NCBI GenBank assembly: GCA_015178975.1
Contig: WHVD01000046.1
Coordinates: 1 to 64,000 of the forward strand
DNA from: Hysterangium stoloniferum
Lineage: Eukaryota; Basidiomycota; Agaricomycetes; Hysterangiales; Hysterangiaceae
Direction: 5' to 3'
DNA length: 64,000 bases
Position numbers and translations under genes: made by a program. Below, piece after piece: positions 12,300-22,338 of the stretch. The notes beneath the pieces are model-generated. The model ran no database searches and was not told where the DNA came from. It saw only the letters and a list, made by a program, of their open reading frames with translations. Numbering within the stretch: the stretch's first letter is position 1; every line of letters begins with the position of its first letter.

Positions 12300-12525
12300 A
12301 CCCCTCCACACATCTGCTATACGTCACAAAATTGGCACCCTGTCCTCTATTACACATCTGTGAATCCACCCCACAGCCTGACTCGTAGTGTTCAAATGCC
12401 AACGCCATTTCCCCTTTCGATACCTATGTTGCCTACACGGGTCAAATTGACAAACCCTCCACACATCTGCTATACGTCACTCTTGCCACATCTGTGAATT
12501 CACCCCCCAGCCTGACTCGTAGTTG
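12300..12525 (+). repeat. Imperfect tandem duplication, period about 150 bp
   Basis: CCTCCACACATCTGCTATAC occurs near 12303 and again near 12456. Each is followed by CACATCTGTGAATYCACCCC and then AGCCTGACTCGTAGT. The second copy is shortened by about 50 bases. Confidence 0.75.
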
Positions 12526-12624
12526 TTGTACATTGCCCTTCATATCAGGACCACCATCAGGTTCAATGGCACATTTCCTCTTCTCACCAGCCTCTGCTGC
12601 ATCGTCTCGTTTAGCCTCCCCATT

Positions 12625-12812
12625 TCATCCGCCGCCACATCCACCACCACGTCCACCACCATGTCCACCACCACATCCACCACCACATCCGCCGCCACGT
12701 CTGCCACCACATCCGCCGGCCACATCCACTACCATGTCCACCACCGTGTCCGCCGCCACATCTGCTGCCACGTCCACCACCACGTCCACTGCCATGTTTG
12801 CCTCGACCGCCC
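12625..12812 (+). repeat. 12-bp minisatellite (CCACCACRTCCR-type)
   Basis: About 15 degenerate units of a 12-mer, CCACCACATCCA/CCACCACGTCCA and close variants, run across this stretch. Long ORFs on both strands (Pro/His-rich one way, Val/Asp/Gly-rich the other) result from the repeat and are not evidence of genes. Confidence 0.9.
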
Positions 12813-13269
12813 CGTCCACCACAGCCTCCACAAGCCCCACGACCTCCATGACCTCCACCTCGCCCTCCAGAGCCATGATTGTCGCTATTGGAGATAACCC
12901 GTTGGGTGGCTGCTTTGCACGCTCAATCTGGAATGCTTTTTCTGTCTCCTCTGGAAAATGCCTTGTCGAACGTGCTCTACATGATAGACAACGAATTAAA
13001 CCAACATACCATCAGGGACTTCCCATTCAACTGCATTGTCATTCCACTATGCTGGGTCGGAAAGGCAGTTTACCTCTAAGCACAAAGTCCATCATTTCAA
13101 TATCACTCATACCTGGTTTAGGTCTGATGAGAAGGCCAGGATTGGGAACTAGTGCATTTATCAAATCAAGCAGAGTACATGATGTAGCAGTTAGAATAAA
13201 ACATGGACAATAGATTCCTAGTTTGGTTAGTCCCAAAAAAAAGGATCTGCTGATAGGACACAATTTACC

Positions 13270-15500
13270 ATGCCTGCTGCTCGCCAAAGCAAATCCTCTG
13301 TAAATGGCAAGAAATACAATGCCAAAACAGTCACAGAAAAGATATCTCTGAAGACTCTCATATCTACTGCGAAAGCTTCAAAAGACGAACATGGCTTCTC
13401 CAAGAGTACCCTTGGCTCTTACAAAAGAGCCCTCTGCCAAGCCAGAAAATGGTTGCAGGAGCAACTTGAAGCTGAAGCCTCTTTCGAGTGTCCGCCTGGT
13501 TGTCCAGATATTATCGAACCGTCAGAAAGCTGGACTTTGGAAGAACTTAGATACGCTTTTGACCAGAAACCAAATGGAGCATCACCAGCAGCTTTAACAC
13601 TATTCATTGCAACAAGATGTTTTACAAAAGGATTTAATGGGAAAGAATTAAAGAAAGGAATTGCAGAACAAACATATTCAGCCTGGAAGAAGTTCTGGGA
13701 TAATTCATTTGTGCTCCTTGGCATTCCTTTCTTGGAAATGTTTTGGCTAAAGTTAGAAATACGCTGACAGTGACCCAAATGGATTATATTGTGGGGTATG
13801 GCACTGGGATCCAGAAAAGAAGATTGCCAGGGGAAATCCGGCTTCTGCCCCAGAAGTCAAAGAAATTGTCAAGGCAGTAATTGCAAGAGACGCGGCTTTA
13901 GGTGAATGGCAGCATTCAGCAGCAATGTCCAAAGAATTTATGGATCGTATAATGGCTTGGTCTAATGAGGAGTGTCCAAAAGAAATGTTGGTTTCACTCA
14001 CACCATGCCTGAGTGACTTTGTGAAAGTACGGCTCAAAGTAACTAAACATTTATTCATGTGAGCCTTTTCTTCAAGTGGTTGGACCCTCTGGACAAGGCA
14101 GGCACTAAATCAATCCTATGTGTACATGATATTGATTTATTTTTAGGAATTTTGAGCTTGCAAAACTGCAGGCTAAGCACTATAGACGGAACTTGCAAAC
14201 TCGAGATGAGTATCAATGGAAATATGATGAATGTCATCTTGAGCAGCGGAAGGGCTGGCAACATCACATTAGTAAAGAGGGTGACCTTGAAAGTAATGTA
14301 CCACTCAAAGGCCTCACTTAATGTAACGAGATTAATGCATCTTCCATCTAGGTCACAGATACGAAATTCATCCACAGCCAGACATGCCGTCAGTAGACAT
14401 GCATTTTCACATGAACTCTTGGATTATATTTTTGGAAGCCTTTGTATATGGCCATGAATTGGAGCCAAATGATTTTATATTTCCAAGTGTAACTTCAACA
14501 GGAACTGTACAGCCTGGGACACCTATCTCTCATGACACAATCCAAAAGTGGCTTGATGAGTTTGTGGAAGGTGCTAATATTGAGCTTGGTACTACAAAAT
14601 TAACGACACACTGCTTTCGTTGAGGTGGTGCACAGTATAGGTTCATGTACGCACCTGTAGGTAAGCGTTGGAGTCTTGCAACAATTCGCTGGTGGGGTGG
14701 CTGGGCTCAAGGTGAACATGTGATTACTTGATTTGATTCTACTTTCAATTCGAGATGCTAATACATCCATATTTCAAGCGAGATACACTAATTCACTATT
14801 TGCTGGATGAACTTTATCATTATGAGGAAGGTCATGGTGATGCATTGCGTCCTATAAAAGTGGAAAAGGATGCATCCTTTCTCAATGAACATAGCAGTGT
14901 GCAAGTGCCAACTCTCATGGGTTGGACCCAAATCATCAAGGCTTGCCTTGATGAGTTCCATCAGCATTTATACCAAGACCTCCAAATGCCGAGCCACAAT
15001 TCTGATTGTGCCACCAGTAATAATATTTGGCACCGTGGTGAACAGAATTCAAATCCAGCACCTCCCCAAATTCATCTTCAATTTGAATCTACTATACCAC
15101 ACCAGGATACCAATGAGATGTCTTATTCTACATCTGCAGGACCACCCGGTGATCCTAAAATAACCTTGCGTATCCCTAAAATCATCAAGCGTCAAAAGAA
15201 CAATCTGGATGTGCCGCCAGGATGGAAACAGGCAGTAGACCACTGGGTAAAAGGAGATCCAAGCCAGAACTCACCTGCATTGAAAGATTGGAACCCAGAA
15301 TGGACGAAGGGTAAATATAAGAAAATGTACGCGGAAGCCTATTATCAGTGCAAGGTCGTTGCCCTTGAATTCCTCGAGAGGTGAGGTATACTTTAACTTT
15401 GGAGTTGAAATGTATGATCTAAGTGATACATACATAGATTTAATGGCAATGAGGCTGCATTTCTGGATGCTTGGCCTCAAGCTTCCAGAGGATTCTCAAT
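13270..15500 (+). pseudogene. Crypton-like tyrosine recombinase with GCR1_C-like C-terminus
   Basis: The first exon (13270 to about 13710) encodes a basic N-terminus and a SAM-like core-binding region. After a likely intron, blocks such as GNPASAPEVKEIV and HSAAMSKEFMDRI follow, then DMPSVDMHFHMNSWI and FPSVTSTGTVQPG. Next come the YR catalytic boxes: THCFR-(stop)-GGAQYRFMYAPVGKRW, then RWWGGWAQGEH. A C-terminal half (14755 to about 15500) contains YLLDELYHYEEGHGDALRPI and a GCR1_C-like domain (DWNPEWTKGKYKKM and VVALEFLERFNG). The order matches fungal Crypton YR proteins, which cut and rejoin DNA through a tyrosine and circular intermediates. A TGA sits where an Arg codon (CGA) is expected in the HxxR box, and there are frameshifts around 14050-14380, so this copy is inactive. 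It lies in a block that splits a Helitron helicase tail. Confidence 0.8.
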
Positions 15501-16084
15501 ACTGTTTAACGCAATAATCGACGATCAGAAAGCAAGGGGTCTGTCCAAGGCCTGCAACAGTAAATACGGCTCTCCAGAATCAAGAGCAAAGGACCGGAAT
15601 TATTAAAATTATATTTTTAAGACTTGAAGCCGCTCAGGCATTGCATTTGAATCTTAGTAGTGTTAATTGAAACATATATATATTTATCCACCCTATCTTT
15701 GTTTGAATAAAAGTCGTGACACGATGACACTTGGTTAGTTACTGTAATAGTAGTTAATCTTAATCCTATTAAAATTATATTTTTAAAGATTTGAAGCCAC
15801 TCAGTTGCGACACGTCAGTTAATAGTAATTAATCTTAATCTCGGATACGGTCAGGATAGTGTGCTTACATACGGTTCAATGCCGCTGCCACCCAGCACCG
15901 CGGGAGCAAATCCCGTAAATTCAGCGAAATAAGTATTCAGTAACATTCCAAAAGGAGACTGACTTATGTTTTTTAGGCTCAGTGAATTTACAAATGTATA
16001 TAATGTATATAATTCTGAATAATGTAAACTTTAATCACTTTAAAATAAGTCTCTGAATCAGAATAAGATATAGCTGTTGATGTA
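15501..16084. other. Non-coding stretch after the tyrosine recombinase
   Basis: Apart from the short direct repeat at 15597-15812, the stretch is AT-rich with no usable ORF. It ends at the second copy of the helicase-tail repeat. Confidence 0.5.
15597..15812 (+). repeat. Short direct repeat in non-coding DNA
   Basis: TATTAAAATTATATTTTTAA followed by a GA(C/T)TTGAAGCC(G/A)CTCAG motif occurs near 15600 and again near 15769, about 170 bp apart. It may mark the right end of the Crypton-bearing block. Confidence 0.6.
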
Positions 16085-16136
16085 TGTTTAAAGACATTAT
16101 TATTGATCCACCAGGTCGCAAAGTGACCGAGTAAAG
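16085..16136 (+). pseudogene. Helitron helicase terminal fragment (right part of the split tail)
   Basis: The fragment encodes VFKDIIIDPPGRKVTE followed by a stop, extending the tail seen at 10525-10551 by the expected last few codons. The simplest reading is that one helicase tail was split here, with the first 26 bp repeated on both sides of the inserted block. A second decayed Helitron fragment is the alternative. Confidence 0.6.
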
Positions 16137-16154
16137 TTGTGGGGTGGTAGTGTG

Positions 16155-16173
16155 GTGGGGGCTTGCCCCCCAC
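16155..16173 (+). other. GC-rich hairpin, candidate Helitron 3' subterminal stem
   Basis: GTGGGGGC-TT-GCCCCCCAC forms an 8-bp stem with one extra C, about 20 bases after the helicase stop codon. Helitrons carry such a hairpin a few bases before their 3' end, but the canonical CTRR terminus is not visible within 15 bases. The call is therefore weak. Confidence 0.35.
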
Positions 16174-16264
16174 GGGTCACAGCCTTGTGTTATTTCATGG
16201 CTCGCATTGTTTATTGCGTAGTGATGGTTTGGATGATGCGTGTGTGGATGTGGTGGGGGCCCCC

Positions 16265-16279
16265 TCACATGACCTCCCT
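16265..16279 (+). repeat. Target-site duplication of the LINE, left copy
   Basis: TCACATGACCTCCCT here matches TCACGTGACCTCCCT at 22302-22316, with 14 of 15 bases identical. The single difference lies in a CG dinucleotide and is a transition. The left copy directly abuts the poly(T) run that represents the LINE poly(A) tail. Confidence 0.85.
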
Positions 16280-16634
16280 TTTTTTTTTTTTTTTTTTTTT
16301 TTTGATATATTTGTATCCCGCTTCAAGTAACAAGGACTAACTGCGGCCAGGGGCATGGTGTCCCCACTAAACTATGCTACGGAATTACAAAGTGCCAAGT
16401 GAGCTACATGGGTATGAGGGATTTTGGTGGGAGGGAAGCAGTCTGGGTTTTCGGTGTGAGGTGGGAAGTGGGGGTTGTACGCACAAAAAGAAAGAGACAC
16501 AAGAGGATAATACAAGGATGCGAAGGGGATATAAGTACGTGAAGGAAATACAAATAGCTAGAAGGAGACTTTTCTGTGTCCAGGAGATAGGAGGCGTAGA
16601 TCAAGTGGGAGGTCCGTGGCAAGGTAGGGGGCCT

Positions 16635-19600
16635 CTAGGGTGGGTCGTGAGTCTGTGTGGTTTCAGGCATGCCAGGTTGGGTCGAAATGGGGTTCTGAGG
16701 TCTGTTAGGCTGTTTCGCAAAGGCAGCAGTTTGGCAAATGAACTTAGAAACCGCCCTGAGCCCCGACTTCGTGCCCAAGAGGAAGGCTAGGTCGAGTCCA
16801 TGCGAGACCTTGCGCAGGAGGGAGCGGTGTCCTTCAAAGAGGGAGCAGCTGGTGAGGATGTGTTCGCGCATCTGGAGAGGTGCGGAGCCACATGGGCAGG
16901 CAGTGGAGAGGTTGGGAAGAAAGCGAGAGTAGTACTCCCCAAGGAAGCCATGCCCGGTGATTGCTTGGATGAGGCGGGTGTGTTGCGCTCGGGAGCCGGG
17001 GAAGTCCTTGTGGATGGGAGAGAGTTTGAGCAATGGCGGGCTAGTGAGGACCAGAGCTGAGGCATTCGAGTGCGGTTTGGCGGCCCAATCCCTGCCCCAT
17101 TCTCTAACTGAGCGGACTTTGGCCCTTTCCCGGGCCCAAGTGATAGTCGAGTGCAGTACTGGCCTGGCAGAGGTGGCCTGCTTTGCCAGTGTGTCAGCGC
17201 GTTCATTGCCTTGAAAGCCCGAGTGGCCTGGGACCCACGATATTTCCAAGGAGGTGCATCAGGAGGAGGTAAGCAGGGAATCAACATGTTTGCGGAATAA
17301 GGCTGAGCACAGTTGTGCTGGGTGCGGTGATGGATCGAGAATAGACAATATTGCTGCCTGGTTGTCAGCAAAGAATGTTACACATGTTATGGAGGGGAAC
17401 TGGTCAATGATTCCTGGCAGGCGGGCGGCAGCACCAGCGAGAGCAAGCATCTCAGCATCGAAGACGCTTGCCCTGCGTCCCTGGCCCCATTGGCCGGAGG
17501 CTACCTCCGTACCAAGATGTACTGCCAAGAAGCCGCATCCTGTCTGTTTATAGCCATTGGATCGTCGTCTTGATCCATCAGTGAATACGGCCAGGTGAGA
17601 CGGGTCAGTAGATATTACTTTGATGCGGCTCTTGAGCTGGTTGATGAACCTTTGGCGTTCTTCATCAGAAGAGCGTGCAGCTGGGAGGATGGTTTGGAGG
17701 CGGTCACCCCAGGGGTTCTCTCTCTCCCAGGGTGGTGGGGTGTATGGGGAGATTCTCTCCAACTTGGCACTCATGAGGGCAGCCAAACGGTGTATGATGG
17801 TAGGAGGTGGAGTCTTTCCCCCCCTCTTGTTTGATCGGCGCACGGCCTGGGGGTGTAGAGGAAAGGTGGGATCGTGCTCATCCCAGTGAGGAGGGAGACG
17901 GGCTAGAACCTGGGATGTGACCAGGAGGGCCCGGAACCGCGTTGCAGTATTCGAGGACAGGTGCTTTAGGAGAAATGGGATGGGGATAATGGAGGCCAGA
18001 TGGTGCATTTCTGCGATTGGGGTAATGCGAAAGGCCCCAAGGAGCCAGCGAAGTCCAACGGCTTGGGCACACTCCAGGGGCTTAATGAGCTCTTTTTGAC
18101 GGACTCCTGTGTACCACACAGCGGAACCAAAGGTGAGAATTGGGAGGATTACAGTGATGTAGAGAAGGCGGGCATTAGTAACAGAGAGGCCTCACACACA
18201 ATTGGCAAGGATTCGAAAGCCAGCTACGGCAGAGAGGGCCTTGTTTGAGACCTCAGAGACGTGTCGCCTGAATGTGAGATGGCTATCGAACCACACCCCT
18301 AACCACCTGATAATGGGCTGGGGGTTGACATTGAAAGGTTGAGAATGGGGTGGGTGGATGGTGAGTGGCATGTCTGATGAGGGCATTGTTTTGGGACGAA
18401 AGAAATGAATAAGCTCCGTCTTGTCAACATCTGTGGAGAGCCCAAGTGCACTGATTGTGGAGAGCACGGGTTTGAGAGCCTCACCTAGCAGGTGGACATT
18501 GGATTCCAGAGAGTGTGAATAGGCCAGGATGAGCACATCATCGACATAAGACTTCACATTTGTCCCAGGGACTGCTGTAGAGAGACAGAGGATGGGCGAT
18601 GCGTAGATTGTGGAAAGAATGGGAGAGAGGAGGGACCCCTGGGGTATGCCAACCTCAGCGAGGGGGACGATGGGACCAGTGGATCCATCCACCCAGACTT
18701 TGACGCTCCAATGCGAGAGGAAAGACTTGACCCACCCAATGAGGTGGGGGGCGAAGCCTAGTAATTCCATGGTGCGAATGAGACGGGGATGATTGACAAA
18801 ATCAAAGAATCCTTTAATGTCGAGTGTAACCGCTGTGGCCACCTGTCTGGTACTCCAGGCGGCTTGAATGTCATGTGTTAGTGTGAGACACGCATCAATA
18901 ACCGAGGATTTATCTCGGCCACCAAACTGGTTGGATGGAACCAGGTTGAGTTTCCCAACCTCAAAGGTGACACGTTGGGCAACAAGCTTTTCGAGAAGCT
19001 TGCTGAGGCATTCAAGGAGGGAGATAGGACGATAAGAGCGGGGGTTAGACATGTCCGCCTTCCTGGGCTTAGGGACAACAGTGACAATGGCAGTCTTAAG
19101 GCGTGTTGGGTGGTGTTGGTGGGTGACACATCCATTTAGGAGTTTCGTTATCACATCTGGGTTGACCTCAAAGGCCCACTTGATGAGTCTCCAGTTGATG
19201 CCTGACTCACCGGGTGCAGATCTGTTGGATGTGGAGGATAAAGAGTTCCGGATCTCACTCTGAGTGAAGGCAGGGAAGTCCCGGATCGGAAGGGGCGGTG
19301 GGTCGTCAGGTAAGTCGATCAGAGCTGGTGGGGCTGCGGTGGGAAAGAAGGCTTGGGCAAATGCACGGCCCTGCTCCTCGGGGTGGGTGGAGACACCTGT
19401 GGCGGAGCGGATAGGGGGAGTCCGAGAGCGGCGGCTCCCCGTGGCCCACTTGGTGAGGCTCCATATTTCTGTGGGGGCCGTGTCACAGATGATATCTGTG
19501 GCCCACTCCCGTTTGGCAGTGCGGACTACGCCTCAGAACCTACTCCTGGCAATGCTTTTGTTTACTCGAGCAGCCGTCTGGATGTCCAGGAGTGCTGAGT

Positions 19601-20597
19601 CGCATGCGTCGTTCCACCAGGGAGCACAGTGCTTGAGTTTTGTCTTACTTTTGGGCATGACACCCTCTGTGGCATTGAGTAGGGCTTCGAACAATGTGTC
19701 GAAGGCGTGGTCGAGGTCCTGGGTAGAAAGCAGGGGGAGGGAGTTGACCCTGTCAAGGAGGGGGGAGACCCGTTCTTTCCAAGGCCCCATCTTCGAAGGG
19801 TCAATGCGGAGATGAGGCTTGTCCAGGGTCGGGAGGGGGGGAGGAGTCTGATCCACCATGATGGACCACGAGATGGCGTTATGGTCAGAGTTTAGAGCAA
19901 AGGCGTCCTGGCATTTCCAGGAGGAGACCAGGTCTGTTTCAGAGGCGGCAAAGTTTGCTAGTGTGAGGTCGAGTACAGAGTCGGATTGGTTTGCGTGGCC
20001 TCTACGGGTAGGGCACTCTGGGTCGTTCAGTATGGAGAATCCCTGGGTGACCGTCCACTCGAAGAAATCCACCACAGCTCTGGATGGCTCGCGAGTGAGG
20101 TTGGGGGACCATGCAGGGTGGTGGAGATTAAAATCCCCAGCAACGACTGTGGGGATGGATGGGTCCAGACTAGTGTCGAATAAGGTATGAATTGTCAGGT
20201 CACTGCCCCGGGACCTGGAGTTATAGATATTGATTAGTATAAAGGGTTGAGACCCATACTGTACATGTAGCGGGAGCATATCTGGTGAGGCAGGAGAGTC
20301 AGCGAGAAAGTGAAAAGACAGGTGGGGGGTACCCCTGCGTATATACGAGGCAACCCGTGGGGTGTGTGTGGAAAGGTTAACTTGAGGGGTGAGGCACTCC
20401 CACGCAACGTTCGAGACTGTCCCACGGACTGGTGTGCCCTCCGGGGAGGAGGATGAGCGGGCTGTTCCTATCTTACCGAACCAGGGTTCCTGTACCATGA
20501 TGATATCTACATTTTTGAGCGTATTGAGGAGGCCATGCAGGCGCCAGTTGGCTCTGGCAACGTTGAGCTGAACTACTTTAAGGGGCCATAGACTCAT
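16635..20597 (-). pseudogene. LINE ORF2: AP-endonuclease, reverse transcriptase, RNase H
   Basis: One frame of 1,320 codons runs from 20597 to 16635, interrupted only by TGA codons at about 19533-19535, 18192-18194 and 17259-17261. Domains in order are AP-endonuclease (20590 to about 19850; LKVVQLNVARANW, VAGDFNLHHPAW, LNSDHNAISW), RT (about 19120-18200; SYRPISLLECLSKLLEK, GIPQGSLLSPIL, catalytic SYVDDVLILA) and RNase H (about 17600-17150; AVFTDGSRR, FDAEMLAL, FFADNQAA, WVPGHSGFQGNERAD). A CPCG...HILTSC zinc-type motif follows at about 16900. All three stops fit CGA to TGA transitions at CpG. No frameshift is seen, which indicates a fairly young copy. Confidence 0.9.
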
Positions 20598-22300
20598 TGA
20601 GACATGTGGGTGTCTTCGGCAGGGGGGGGGTTAGCAGGGATTGCGGGGCAGGCAAACTGCCGACGTTTAACACATTCAGCCGCATCTGCAAAGTGTCCGT
20701 CCTGGCAATTTCGGCACTTCGGGGGGTGGGCACATGGTTGTGGGGTTGGCCTGTTCTCTGCCCAGCATGCTGAGCATTGCACACGGTGTGATTCCTCTGA
20801 GTGGGGCCCTCCGCACTTTCTGCACCGAGCAGAGGGGGATTTGCAGGTGATGAGTGAGTGTCCAAGGGCCCAGCATTTGGAGCACTGTCGGAGTTTGGGT
20901 TTTTCGGCCCATTTCCGTGTCCTCACTGGGCTTCCAAACATGAACAGCCTAGTGTGGGTGCCAAGCAGTGTCTTGAGCAGTGATCCGTCAGCATCTTCAA
21001 AGGCAAGCACAACTGAAGACTTGTATCCGTCAATGCGGTCAGCAGGTCGGATGAATCTTGGGGGCTGGGTGATTTTTAAAGACTGTAGGGAAGGGTTGGC
21101 CATTACCTCCTCCAGCAGGGTTTCCTCTGAAAAGACCTCTTCACCTGGGTAAGAACGTGTGAGGACATTGGTCAGGGTGATTTTTGACCACGGCGTATCT
21201 TTGGAGATGATTGTATTAGGAGGGAGACCCAGAGCAAGGCGGATCGTTGGCAGGTGGTCTTCAACAAGGCCAGCAGATGTGTGGGGGGGGAAGGAGAGTA
21301 TAATATTTTGAGAGGTGTTCCAATGGGAGCCCAAAACATGTAGTCCTTTGGCAGTGGGGACCAGCGCAAGGGCCCTGTTAACATTCCAGGATATAGCTAG
21401 GGCTTCCTGCCGCTCGGTAACAGGGGGGGGTTCACCACGGAATCGCACAATGTAGCGCAAGGGTTCGCTAGATGGGGAACTTCGGCGGGCTTGCACCCTG
21501 GGGCCAGGTGGGCTAGGGGCCTGCGATTGAGGGCTGGGTGGGGTGGCAGCAGCAACAGCGGCGTAGGATGTCGCAGTGTTCCCAGCTGCCTCAGGTGCCA
21601 GCCGAGTCGCAGGAGGTTGGTGCTTGAGCCCGCGTGGACTTTGGGCATGATGGGCATCGAAACGTTGTTCAAAGCGTGTGAGTTGCGATGTGATGGAGTT
21701 CCTGATGTCCACCATGGACTTGGACAGAAAATCCATGATAGGGCGCAGGATTTGGTCAGGGCTGTATGGCTGGGATGGGGTAGGCTGTGGGGTCCGGGCG
21801 ACAGAGTAGCTCTCACCCAGAGACCCCAGTGTATCGTCGGGGCTTTGAATGTGGGAGGGAAGGTCACGGAGTTTGGTGATGCAGGCGAGGGCATCACTTG
21901 TAATCTCGTCAGAGCTGTGGAGAGCGCTGTTAAGTGTGTCCACAAGCACCTTGATGAGGTCAGAGGCAATCTGCTCTAGGGATAGCGGTTGGTAGAGGGA
22001 TTCATCATCCCAGTGGGACGCCAGCGCCCGGACCTTGGAAATGAGGCTAGGAACAGGGTCAACCGGGGGGCAGAGGGGCTCGGGGAGAATGGCAGGTACG
22101 GGGCCGTGGTTCGAAGCGGCCTTCGGTCGCTGGGGTGGTAGCGGCCCGTTTTCTGTTGTTAGAGGGGTCAAGGGGGCCCTGAGGGGCCTTAGGTCCAGGG
22201 TCTTCGAGAGAAGGATCCATTGGGGAGGTGATGGAGCCAGAGTCGGGGTTGAGAGAGGCAGCCGCGAGAGCAGGTGGTGGGAGTGAGAATAACCAGCCAT
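20594..22300 (-). CDS. LINE ORF1, gag-like RNA-binding protein
   Basis: An intact frame of about 568 codons from the ATG at 22300 (or 575 from 22321, which would lie in flanking DNA). The N-terminal third is Pro/Ser-rich and the middle probably carries an RRM-like fold. The C-terminus carries three Cys/His knuckles: CSKCWALGHSLITC (CX2CX4HX4C), CRKCGGPHSEESHRVQC, and CRNCQDGHFADAAEC. ORF1 proteins of this type bind LINE RNA and form the transposition RNP. The stop codon overlaps the ORF2 start as ATGA (20594-20597). The initiating ATG lies at the element edge, so the true start could have been lost by 5' truncation. Confidence 0.85.
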   Translation of the reverse strand: MAGYSHSHHLLSRLPLSTPTLAPSPPQWILLSKTLDLRPLRAPLTPLTTENGPLPPQRPKAASNHGPVPAILPEPLCPPVDPVPSLISKVRALASHWDDESLYQPLSLEQIASDLIKVLVDTLNSALHSSDEITSDALACITKLRDLPSHIQSPDDTLGSLGESYSVARTPQPTPSQPYSPDQILRPIMDFLSKSMVDIRNSITSQLTRFEQRFDAHHAQSPRGLKHQPPATRLAPEAAGNTATSYAAVAAATPPSPQSQAPSPPGPRVQARRSSPSSEPLRYIVRFRGEPPPVTERQEALAISWNVNRALALVPTAKGLHVLGSHWNTSQNIILSFPPHTSAGLVEDHLPTIRLALGLPPNTIISKDTPWSKITLTNVLTRSYPGEEVFSEETLLEEVMANPSLQSLKITQPPRFIRPADRIDGYKSSVVLAFEDADGSLLKTLLGTHTRLFMFGSPVRTRKWAEKPKLRQCSKCWALGHSLITCKSPSARCRKCGGPHSEESHRVQCSACWAENRPTPQPCAHPPKCRNCQDGHFADAAECVKRRQFACPAIPANPPPAEDTHMSQ

Positions 22301-22301
22301 G

Positions 22302-22316
22302 TCACGTGACCTCCCT
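22302..22316 (+). repeat. Target-site duplication of the LINE, right copy
   Basis: TCACGTGACCTCCCT matches the copy at 16265-16279. It lies 22 bp before the ATG of the NTPase gene at 22339 and contains a CACGTG E-box-like core that the left copy has lost through one transition. Confidence 0.85.
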
Positions 22317-22338
22317 GTCATCTCTGCCCACCACTATC

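Larger units (their letters stand above)
16280..22301 (-). mobile_element. Near full-length Tad/I-like LINE (non-LTR retrotransposon)
   Basis: A 6.0-kb minus-strand element ends in a 25-base poly(A) (T run at 16279-16303) and is bounded by a 15-bp target-site duplication. It holds ORF1 with CCHC zinc knuckles and ORF2 with AP-endonuclease, reverse transcriptase, RNase H and a C-terminal Cys/His motif. This layout is typical of the Tad and I groups found in fungi. About 330 bp of 3' UTR separates ORF2 from the tail. The 5' end is close to the ORF1 start, so a short 5' truncation is possible. It sits 5' to 5' with the NTPase gene at 22339. Confidence 0.9.

Noticed and set aside
12494-13213. Long Pro/Thr-rich ORFs over the minisatellite on both strands
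   Set aside because: Both strands are open only because a 12-bp repeat lacks stops; there is no conserved sequence outside the repeat.
16252-16266. GTGGGGGCCCCCTCAC palindrome as the Helitron 3' hairpin
   Set aside because: It has no loop, and the earlier hairpin at 16155 lies closer to the helicase stop. Neither has a clear CTRR end, so only the first was listed, with low confidence.
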